Shown here in pieces: positions 16,809 through 23,754 of a stretch of DNA of 36,688 bases. This stretch comes from Desulfarculales bacterium UBA702. Its GTDB lineage: Bacteria; Desulfobacterota; Syntrophobacteria; Syntrophobacterales; Syntrophobacteraceae. Where the stretch lies: positions 1 through 36,688 of the forward strand of contig DBMI01000089.1 of assembly GCA_002298165.1 (NCBI GenBank). Reading direction: 5' to 3'. Made by a program: the position numbers and the translations under genes. Every line of letters starts with the position of its first letter. Within the stretch, counting starts at the first letter, position 1. A model generated the notes under the pieces. The model did not search any database. It saw only the letters and a list, made by a program, of their open reading frames with translations, and was not told where the DNA came from.

Positions 16809-18155
16809 ATGCCAATTTTCGCAACCGCCATAAAAAGAACTTCACGGAAGCCACGTACTATTCGCGCTGCAGCGTTATCTCTGGCACTCCTTGCCTGTTG
16901 GCTGCTCTTGGCACAGGCCTCCTTTGCGGCCATAAGACCGCATTATAACGTGATCGAACTGCGCGATACGATAAACCCGGCAACTGAAGAGTTCATCAAG
17001 TATGCTATCACTCATTCGCGGGAGGATAATGCCGAGTTTCTTGTCATCTTGCTGGATACCCCGGGCGGACTCATGACTTCCATGCGGGGAATAGCTCAGG
17101 CGGTGCTCAACTCTGAGGTGCCAATTGTAGTATACGTTTCGCCAAGCGGGGCACAAGCGGCATCCGCCGGCGTGTTTCTGACCGCAGCGGCCGATATTGC
17201 CGCAATGGCACCCGGAACAAATATAGGAGCAGCCCATCCGGTCACGGGCGGCGGAGGCGACCTGCCCTCCTCGATGAGTGAAAAAGTGGTGAACGACATG
17301 CGTGCATTCGCCAGGAGCATTGCCGCGCACAGGGGGCGAAATGCTGAATGGCTGGAACAGGCAGTTAAATCCAGCATTTCAGCTACTGCCCAGGAAGCTT
17401 TCGAAGAAAATGTAATTGATGTGGTGGCACCAAACCTTCCCGCGCTAATTGAAAAACTCGACGGCTGGGAGATTCAGCGCAAGGGTGCGTCGCATGTTCT
17501 GAATACGAAAGGTATAGAGAAGGTAAACATCGATCCGGGGTGGCAGTACAGTGTGCTTCGGATTATCGGCGACCCCAACCTCGCCTACATCCTACTCATG
17601 ATAGGACTGGCCGGGCTTTATTTCGAACTGTCGAGCCCCGGGGCGATCCTCCCCGGCGTTATCGGCGGCATTTCGCTGATCTTGGCACTCTATGCCATGC
17701 AGACTCTCCCGGTAAATTACGCCGGAATACTAATAATCATATTGGCGGTAATCTTTTTCATCGCTGAGATAAAGATATCTTCACACGGAATGCTAAGCAT
17801 CGCCGGCGTTATCTGCCTCGTACTCGGATCGCTCATGCTCTTTCACAACCCGGATCAGCCAATGCAGATTGCCTGGTCAGTCCTTCTGCCTACAGTTGCA
17901 ACGGTTTCCATTTTTTTCGCAAGTGTTGCCGCGCTCGCCTTCAAGGCACAGGCATCCCGCCCCCAAACCGGGGCCGAGGCGTTGTTGGGATCTATTGGTG
18001 AAGCACGCGGCGACATAGACCCGGAGGGAAGGGTTTTCGTTAATGGAGAGCTTTGGAATGCCCAATCCGAAGGAAAAATAAGCTCCGGCGAAAAGGTCGA
18101 AGTCGTTGAAGTCTACAATTTAAAGTTGAAAGTGAAAAAAATCGGTGGTAGATAG
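16809..18155 (+). CDS. nfeD: NfeD-type membrane serine protease (ClpP class)
   Basis: Long-form NfeD protein, 448 aa. It has a signal peptide (residues 18-41), a ClpP-like protease domain (about 45-230) with SPSGAQAASAG carrying the probable nucleophile Ser119, four or so membrane segments (about 250-380), and a C-terminal OB-like NfeD domain (about 395-448) with GSIGEARGDIDPEGRVFVNG. Homologues cleave the C-terminus of their stomatin partner. The stomatin-like gene starts 45 nt downstream, the classic NfeD-slipin pairing. No strong ribosome-binding site is seen before this ATG. Confidence 0.94.
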   Translation: MPIFATAIKRTSRKPRTIRAAALSLALLACWLLLAQASFAAIRPHYNVIELRDTINPATEEFIKYAITHSREDNAEFLVILLDTPGGLMTSMRGIAQAVLNSEVPIVVYVSPSGAQAASAGVFLTAAADIAAMAPGTNIGAAHPVTGGGGDLPSSMSEKVVNDMRAFARSIAAHRGRNAEWLEQAVKSSISATAQEAFEENVIDVVAPNLPALIEKLDGWEIQRKGASHVLNTKGIEKVNIDPGWQYSVLRIIGDPNLAYILLMIGLAGLYFELSSPGAILPGVIGGISLILALYAMQTLPVNYAGILIIILAVIFFIAEIKISSHGMLSIAGVICLVLGSLMLFHNPDQPMQIAWSVLLPTVATVSIFFASVAALAFKAQASRPQTGAEALLGSIGEARGDIDPEGRVFVNGELWNAQSEGKISSGEKVEVVEVYNLKLKVKKIGGR

Positions 18156-18200
18156 TGAAAATTAGCTCTATTGGCGACGAATCTCCGCAAAGGGGGAGTA

Positions 18201-18974
18201 ATGTACCTGCCTGGTGGGATGGTTGTTGTCGTCCTGGTCATACTTTTCCTTGCGAACGCCATACGCGTCTTAAAGGAGTATGAACGCGGGGTGATATTTC
18301 GCCTTGGTCGGGTAATCCGTGCCAAGGGGCCGGGAATAATAATCCTGATTCCGATTATTGATAAGATGCAGAAAGTAAGTCTGCGCCTTATCGCAGCGGA
18401 TGTCCCCACCCAGGATGTTATTACCAGGGACAATGTCTCCGTTAAGGTGAACGCGGTAATTTACTTCCGTGTGGTAGATCCGGTTAAGGCTATAATATCG
18501 GTCGAAAATTATCTCTACGCGACGAGCCAGTTGTCGCAGACCACTCTAAGGAGCGTATGCGGGCAGGCGGCGCTTGACGATCTGCTCTCCGAGCGCGACC
18601 AGATAAACGCTCATATCCAGGAGATTCTCGACAGGCACTCGGAACCGTGGGGGATCAAGGTCTCGGTAGTCGAGCTCAAGCAGATAGATCTGCCGGAGAT
18701 GATGCAGCGGGCCATGGCCAAGCAGGCTGAGGCTGAGCGCGAAAGGCGCGCGAAGGTAATCGGCGCGGAGGGCGAATTCCAGGCCGCGGACAGATTGGCC
18801 GAGGCAGCCCAGATAATCCAGAAGCATCCGGTGGCGATACAGTTACGCTACCTGCAAACACTTAGGGAGATCGCGGCCGAGCATAATTCGACCACCCTTT
18901 TCCCGATCCCAATCGATCTTTTTAAACCGTTTCTCAAGATTGCTGAAATGTTAGACAAGGAAAAGAAGGAGTAA
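18201..18974 (+). CDS. SPFH/Band 7 protein, slipin (bacterial stomatin)
   Basis: Membrane-associated scaffold protein of 257 aa. One N-terminal hydrophobic segment (residues 5-22) is followed by YERGVIFRLGRV, the start of the Band 7 domain, and a long charged helix with AMAKQAEAERERRAKVI, typical of slipins. The ATG at 18201 is preferred because GGGGGAG lies 5 nt upstream; an in-frame TTG at 18171 lacks a ribosome-binding site. It forms an operon with nfeD. The likely role is in membrane protein quality control or membrane microdomains. Confidence 0.94.
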   Translation: MYLPGGMVVVVLVILFLANAIRVLKEYERGVIFRLGRVIRAKGPGIIILIPIIDKMQKVSLRLIAADVPTQDVITRDNVSVKVNAVIYFRVVDPVKAIISVENYLYATSQLSQTTLRSVCGQAALDDLLSERDQINAHIQEILDRHSEPWGIKVSVVELKQIDLPEMMQRAMAKQAEAERERRAKVIGAEGEFQAADRLAEAAQIIQKHPVAIQLRYLQTLREIAAEHNSTTLFPIPIDLFKPFLKIAEMLDKEKKE

Positions 18975-18977
18975 CCA

Positions 18978-19301
18978 GTGGCCAAGAATGACGAGAAAAA
19001 AGAAAAGCCTCTGGAGAAAATGACCGCGAAGGAACTCCGAGAGCTGGCGCTTACAACGGGCGAAGCGACCGGGGTCCACGCGATGAACAAGATGGAACTG
19101 ATCGCCGCGATCAAGGAAGCAAGGGGCATCGTCGAAGAAAAGACCAGGAAAAAGGACATCGATGTCCGTGCTCTTAAACTGAAGATCAACGAACTTAGAG
19201 ACAAACTCGAGCAGGCAAAAGAAGCCGGCAACGTCCGGCTTTCCGACTCGTACCGCCGCAGGATAAGCAATCTCAAGAAAAAAACCCGCAGGGCGGCGTA
19301 G
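18978..19301 (+). CDS. Rho N-terminal-like/SAP-fold small basic protein
   Basis: Small, highly charged protein of 107 aa starting with GTG, with AAGGAG 6 nt upstream and only 3 nt after the slipin stop. Residues 13-50 (MTAKELRELAL and GVHAMNKMELIAAIKEA) match the helix-extended-helix pattern of the Rho N-terminal or SAP fold. The second half is a Lys/Arg-rich coiled coil (about 63-105). No Rho ATPase domain follows. Nucleic-acid binding is inferred. Some deltaproteobacteria carry similar stand-alone proteins. Confidence 0.8.
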   Translation: MAKNDEKKEKPLEKMTAKELRELALTTGEATGVHAMNKMELIAAIKEARGIVEEKTRKKDIDVRALKLKINELRDKLEQAKEAGNVRLSDSYRRRISNLKKKTRRAA

Positions 19302-19549
19302 CGGAACGAAAACCACCGACAGCCGGGGGCTTACTCCTCGGGGCAGGAGGTTTTGAAGAGGGCAAAATCGTGGGGCAGAATGATTGCGGCTCTTTGCCGG
19401 ATCATCTTATAGGCATCGTCCTGCGTTTATCATAGGCGTCATTGGGGGGGCTGGCTACTTGGCGGCATTTTGGTCGGAGCAATTCCGAAACCCGTCATCC
19501 GTCCTCTTTTGTTAGCGGAACCCGTTGCACTCGATGATGGAGGATACTG
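19302..19549. other. Spacer between the slipin cluster and the carboxyltransferase cluster
   Basis: No gene or clear terminator was seen. It contains a G7 run near 19443-19450. Confidence 0.35.
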
Positions 19550-19747
19550 ATGAATGTTGAACCAAAGGTGATTGCGGCCATCTCGTCCGCTATTGGCTAT
19601 TACCTGCAGGCCGAGCAGGAAGCCTTGTACGCGTTGCAGCAGCAAAGGAGAGCGCAACCTGCTGGAATGTTGAGTCCCTTTGCAATAGCGGGACGGCAAT
19701 CCGCTATGGACGTTAGATGGGCTTGGCAGATGCGCCTTCCCCGTTAG
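19550..19747 (+). CDS. Small OadG/MmdE-like protein associated with biotin carboxyltransferase
   Basis: Protein of 65 aa. The pattern of an N-terminal helix (PKVIAAISSAIGYYLQ) and a C-terminal SPFAIAGRQSAMDVRWAW segment resembles the small subunits, or C-terminal tails, found beside biotin-dependent decarboxylases and carboxylases (MmdE/OadG-related). GATGGAGG precedes the ATG by about 7 nt. It lies 217 nt upstream of the pycB/oadA-type gene on the same strand, which supports a shared role, perhaps as an assembly or bridging peptide. No membrane segment is present, so it is not a full OadG. The family call is from memory of the pattern. Confidence 0.6.
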   Translation: MNVEPKVIAAISSAIGYYLQAEQEALYALQQQRRAQPAGMLSPFAIAGRQSAMDVRWAWQMRLPR

Positions 19748-19964
19748 GTCAGGAAAAGGATTCTTTGACTTGCACGGCTTGAATGAGGGCAGCCTTGCTT
19801 CTTCCACATTCAACGCTTCCAAAGTCAAGCTGTAAAGATACCACAGTTAGTTTTCATAAGGATGTTTCCTTCTGCAGAGCGACTGCTGGTGTTCAAAGTC
19901 TGGTGCCGAAGTAAGCTGAGCCGAAACCTGGATTATCTCTCGAAGGGAAAAAGGAGACAGAAGG

Positions 19965-21956
19965 ATGGAGAATTCACATCGTCATGGCACTTCACTTATC
20001 GCAAAGCTGATTGATGAGACACCGGTAAAGGCGGACAACCCGATTAAGATATGCGATTTGACTTTCCGCGATGGTCATCAGTCACTTTTCGCAACCCGCG
20101 GCAGGACGGAAGATCTTCTGCCGATCGCAGCAGAAATGGAAAAGGTAGGTTTCTGGGCCATGGAAGTATGGGGCGGAGCCACCTTCGACACCATGCACCG
20201 CTTCCTTAACGAAGATCCCTGGGAAAGGCCCCGCCAGCTAAAGAAGCTTCTGCCGACCACCCCGTTCCTGATGCTTCTGCGCGGCCAGAACCTGGTTGGA
20301 TATCGCAACTACGCCGACGATATGGCTGAAGCCTTCGTCGACCGCGCCTGTATAAACGGTATCGATGTATTCCGTACCTTTGACGCGCTCAACGACTACC
20401 GGAATTTCGAGACAGTTATCAAGCCCATCAAGAAACATAAGAAACACTTCCAGGGCACGATTTGCTACTCGCTTACCAAAGCTCGCATGGGCGGCGAAGT
20501 TTATAATCTCGAATATTACGTCAAGAAGGCAAAGCAGCTTGAGAACATGGGTGCGGATACGGTCTGCGTTAAAGATATGGCCGGCCTTATCGCTCCTTAC
20601 GATGCCTACTACCTGGTAAAGGCACTCAAGGAAAGCGTAAAGATCCCCATCCATCTGCACAGCCATTTCACCTCCGGCATGGCCGACCTGGCACTGCTGA
20701 AGGCAATCGAAGCAGGCGTTGACATCGTCGACACATGTCTGGCTCCCTGGGCATACCGCAGTTCGCACCCGGCTATCGAGCCCCTGGTCATGACCCTTCG
20801 GTCAACCAACCGCGACACCGGCTTTGACCTGCATCAGCTCGCAAAGTGCAGTGAGCACTTCGAGAAGATTTCGCCCAAGTACCGTCACCTGCTCGACGAT
20901 CGTATGTCCACCATCGATATCGGCGTTCTGCTCCATCAGACGCCGGGCGGCATGCTCTCGAACCTCATCAATCAGCTCCGTGACATGGGCGCTTCCGACA
21001 GGCTCAATGACGTGTTCGCAGCCCTGCCTCAGGTCCGCAAGGAAATGGGCCAGGTTCCGCTTGTTACGCCTACCAGCCAGATCGTCGGCATCCAGGCCGT
21101 TAACAACGTTCTGTTCGACACACCGGAAGAACGCTACAAGATGATCTCCGCCCAGAGTAAGGACCTTTTCTTCGGTCTTTACGGCGAGACCCCTGTTCCG
21201 GTCGACAAGGAAATCCAGAAAAAGGCTCTCAAGGGCTATCCCAGGGGCGAGACTCCTTTCGGTGGCCGTCCTGCCGACGTAATCGATCCCGAAATGGCGA
21301 AGAACTGGGAAGATACCAAGGGTCTTGCCAAGGACATCGATGATGTTCTGATCTACGGTATGTACCCGATGACCGGAAAACGCTTCCTCAACTGGAAGTA
21401 CGGCAAAGAGCCCGTTCCGGCCGAAGTTCTGCCCAAGACCCTGGAACAGTGCGCAAAAGAAGCCGAGCTGGTCAAGAAAGCCAAAGCAGGCCTGCTCGTG
21501 GAAAAGCCCGCCAAGGAAGTACCCGAGAAGGGTGAAGGCGCACGTCAGTTCAACGTGTTTGTTGATGGCGATTATTTCTCGGTAGAAGTTGAAGCAATCG
21601 GCGGCGCTCCGATGATCACCGGAATCGCCCCCGTAGCAGCCCCGAGGCCCGCTCCTGTTGCCGCTCCCAAGCCGGCCGCCGCTGCCGCACCTGCCGCTGC
21701 CCCCGCAGCAGCCCCCAAAGCCGCCGCTGCACCTGTCGCAGGCGGAACCAAGCTCGAAGCCCCCATGCCCGGCATGGTAATTCGCTACTCGGTAAACGAA
21801 GGCGACGCGGTTAAAGAAGGCGATGTGGTAATGATCCTCGAAGCCATGAAGATGGAAAATTCGATTACTGCCCCGGCCAGCGGAACTGTTAAGCAGATTT
21901 GCTGCAAAGAAGGCCAGAGCGTACAGAAGGGTGATGTTCTTGCTGTAATCGGTTAA
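19965..21956 (+). CDS. pycB: Biotin-dependent carboxyltransferase (pyruvate carboxylase subunit B / oxaloacetate decarboxylase alpha)
   Basis: 663-aa protein with an N-terminal carboxyltransferase TIM barrel, a middle PYC/OadA domain and a C-terminal biotinyl domain. Visible features are DLTFRDGHQSL, LLRGQNLVGYRNY, the carboxylated Lys of CVKDMAG, zinc ligands in HLHSHFTSG, an Ala/Pro-rich swinging linker (about 560-600) and EAMKMEN with biotinylated Lys629. It could act as pyruvate carboxylase B, oxaloacetate decarboxylase alpha, or a methylmalonyl-CoA:pyruvate transcarboxylase 5S-plus-biotin protein. Malate dehydrogenase 39 nt downstream and methylmalonyl-CoA genes in the same window favour the propionate pathway. 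AGGAG precedes the ATG. Confidence 0.93.
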   Translation: MENSHRHGTSLIAKLIDETPVKADNPIKICDLTFRDGHQSLFATRGRTEDLLPIAAEMEKVGFWAMEVWGGATFDTMHRFLNEDPWERPRQLKKLLPTTPFLMLLRGQNLVGYRNYADDMAEAFVDRACINGIDVFRTFDALNDYRNFETVIKPIKKHKKHFQGTICYSLTKARMGGEVYNLEYYVKKAKQLENMGADTVCVKDMAGLIAPYDAYYLVKALKESVKIPIHLHSHFTSGMADLALLKAIEAGVDIVDTCLAPWAYRSSHPAIEPLVMTLRSTNRDTGFDLHQLAKCSEHFEKISPKYRHLLDDRMSTIDIGVLLHQTPGGMLSNLINQLRDMGASDRLNDVFAALPQVRKEMGQVPLVTPTSQIVGIQAVNNVLFDTPEERYKMISAQSKDLFFGLYGETPVPVDKEIQKKALKGYPRGETPFGGRPADVIDPEMAKNWEDTKGLAKDIDDVLIYGMYPMTGKRFLNWKYGKEPVPAEVLPKTLEQCAKEAELVKKAKAGLLVEKPAKEVPEKGEGARQFNVFVDGDYFSVEVEAIGGAPMITGIAPVAAPRPAPVAAPKPAAAAAPAAAPAAAPKAAAAPVAGGTKLEAPMPGMVIRYSVNEGDAVKEGDVVMILEAMKMENSITAPASGTVKQICCKEGQSVQKGDVLAVIG

Positions 21957-21995
21957 TTGCGATTACTTCCAAACTCAAGCTCACAAGGAGATTAA

Positions 21996-23000
21996 ATGGC
22001 TAAGAAACCTGTTCGTGTAGCAGTAACGGGTGCCGCAGGCCAGATCGGGTACGCCCTGCTCTTCCGAATCGCAAGCGGCGAAATGCTCGGCAAGGATCAA
22101 CCTGTAATCCTGCAGATGCTGGAACTGCCTATCGACAAAGTCCAGGCTGCCCTTAAGGGCGTCATGATGGAACTCGATGACTGCGCATTCCCCCTGCTGG
22201 CCGGCATGGTTGGTACGGGCGATCCCAAGGTGGCTTTCAAGGATGTCGACTATACACTTCTGGTTGGCGCCAGGCCCCGTGGACCCGGAATGGAGCGCAA
22301 AGACCTGCTGATGGAAAACGCCAAGATTTTCATCGAGCAGGGCAAGGCTCTGAACGAAGTTGCTTCCCGCGATGTAAAAGTACTCGTGGTCGGCAATCCC
22401 GCCAATACCAATTCCTGGATAGCCATGAATTCCGCCCCCGATCTTCCCAAGGGCAATTTCACGGCCATGCTCAGGCTAGATCATAACCGTGCTATGTCAA
22501 TGCTTGCCAACAAGGTTGGCAAACCGGTCGATACGGTCGATAAAATGATCGTTTGGGGTAACCATTCCCCCACGATGTATCCTGACATTCGTTTCTGTAC
22601 TGTCGACGGCAAGCCGGCTCCCAAGCTGATTGACGAAAACTGGTACAAGACCGAATTCATCCCGAAGGTAGGCAAGCGCGGCGCCGCAATCATCGAGGCC
22701 CGCGGACTTTCGTCGGCTGCATCGGCTGCCAATGCGGCAATTGGCCACATGAACAGCTGGGCCCTCGGCACCAACGGCAAATGGATCACCATGGGCATTC
22801 CGTCTGACGGTTCATACGGAATCCCCGAGAACGTAATGTACGGTTTCCCCGTGACCTGCGCTAACGGAAAGTACGAAATAGTGAAGGGTCTGGAAATCGA
22901 TGCTTTTTCGCGCGAGAAGATGAATTTTACGTTGAACGAACTGCTCGAAGAGCAGGCCGGCGTAAAAGACATGCTGAGCGCCGCGAAAGCCAAGGCATAA
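21996..23000 (+). CDS. mdh: Malate dehydrogenase
   Basis: NAD-dependent malate/oxaloacetate interconversion, 334 aa. The Rossmann motif TGAAGQIGYALL (residues 11-22), VVGNPANTNSWIA, substrate-binding Arg in ARPRGPGMERKDLL, and the catalytic His in WGNHSPTMYPD identify the cytosolic-type MDH family. An AAGGAG ribosome-binding site lies 6 nt before the ATG. It directly follows the pycB-type gene and ends at a strong terminator, so oxaloacetate made by one enzyme can be used by the other. Confidence 0.97.
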   Translation: MAKKPVRVAVTGAAGQIGYALLFRIASGEMLGKDQPVILQMLELPIDKVQAALKGVMMELDDCAFPLLAGMVGTGDPKVAFKDVDYTLLVGARPRGPGMERKDLLMENAKIFIEQGKALNEVASRDVKVLVVGNPANTNSWIAMNSAPDLPKGNFTAMLRLDHNRAMSMLANKVGKPVDTVDKMIVWGNHSPTMYPDIRFCTVDGKPAPKLIDENWYKTEFIPKVGKRGAAIIEARGLSSAASAANAAIGHMNSWALGTNGKWITMGIPSDGSYGIPENVMYGFPVTCANGKYEIVKGLEIDAFSREKMNFTLNELLEEQAGVKDMLSAAKAKA

Positions 23001-23042
23001 GCAGGGGCTGAAAAGCCTTTAGGTCTTTAAAGCAGTCAAAGA

Positions 23043-23070
23043 AAGAGGCGGCAAGAAATTGCCGCCTCTT
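23043..23070 (+). terminator. Rho-independent terminator of pycB-mdh
   Basis: AAGAGGCGGCAA (23043-23054) pairs perfectly with TTGCCGCCTCTT (23059-23070) around a GAAA tetraloop, followed by TTTC. It ends the pycB-mdh unit. Confidence 0.95.
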
Positions 23071-23177
23071 TTTCATTTACTTTAAGTACTCTGCGCCATT
23101 TGGGCGTTCCTTCACACTCAGGCTATCACGCCCCCAAGAAGGGGTCTTCCGCTTTTTCGAATATATGGATTCAAGCA

Positions 23178-23216
23178 GAAGGAGCGAAACTCACAACACC
23201 CGAGTTCCGCTCCTTC
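23178..23216. repeat. 15-bp inverted repeat
   Basis: GAAGGAGCGAAACTC at 23178-23192 and GAGTTCCGCTCCTTC at 23202-23216 pair at 14 of 15 positions around a 9-nt loop. No T-run follows. Confidence 0.75.
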
Positions 23217-23285
23217 CAAGGGCGTACGCGGCAATGCTCTCCAATTGAAGCTCAACCCGACTGCGTTGACATTCAAAATCAGGCC

Positions 23286-23325
23286 CTTCTGTAAGGCGGG
23301 ATTTAGCGGCCCTGCCTTACAGAAG
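23286..23325. repeat. 12-bp perfect inverted repeat
   Basis: CTTCTGTAAGGC at 23286-23297 and GCCTTACAGAAG at 23314-23325 pair perfectly, and further G/C pairs are possible inside. There is no T-run on either side. Confidence 0.8.
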
Positions 23326-23431
23326 ATTCCGTCCTGAGTGGAAGACATCCGGACTACTTACCACCAAAGTTCGTCCTTGAGCGCTAATTGGCTGCCAAAT
23401 CACAGTGGGCAGGGCTGGGTCTTACCTTTGG

Positions 23432-23539
23432 TCAAGACCCTCTAGCATCCTTTTTGGCTTTCTTTTCCGCTTTCTTCTCCTTGGCGGTCTTTGCCGGTTT
23501 CTTTTTTACATCTTTTTTGGTATCCGCACTCTTACTCAT
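23432..23539 (-). CDS. Lys-rich microprotein, 35 aa
   Basis: A very short gene. ATG at 23539 is preceded at 7 nt by a perfect AAGGAG. The 35-residue product starts MSKSADTKKD and is almost all Lys, Ala, Glu and Asp, with KKAEKKAKK near the end. The high Lys content recalls nucleic-acid-binding histone-like tails or small basic Desulfobacterota proteins; no family can be named. It stands between the hairpin-rich region and the rel gene, on the same strand as rel. The strong ribosome-binding site supports translation. Confidence 0.6.
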   Translation of the reverse strand: MSKSADTKKDVKKKPAKTAKEKKAEKKAKKDARGS

Positions 23540-23754
23540 GATCTGGCTCCTTACGATCCGGGTTGCTGTCTAACAGCCTGGTTTTCCGCCTTATGTAACT
23601 GCTGATATTCCGCGCATATTTTTACCACGTTTCAGCAAAAAATCATCGGCAGTAATATATTGAACAGGTAAAACCAGAAACAATTTGTACTTGTAGGGTT
23701 GGGTCAAAACAATGGCTTTAGAATTAGTCGGCCGAACATAGTTTTCTGGAACTC

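Larger units (their letters stand above)
23001..23431. other. Hairpin-rich intergenic region
   Basis: After the mdh terminator (23043-23070), two further strong hairpins occur at 23178-23216 and 23286-23325, and a fourth smaller one at 23417-23440 overlaps the end of the Lys-rich gene. No protein-coding frame is convincing. It could be a REP-like cluster or a structured RNA. Confidence 0.5.

Noticed and set aside
19439..19828. Minus-strand frame of 129 codons
   Set aside because: It is Pro/Ser-rich and overlaps the better-supported 65-codon gene with a good ribosome-binding site.
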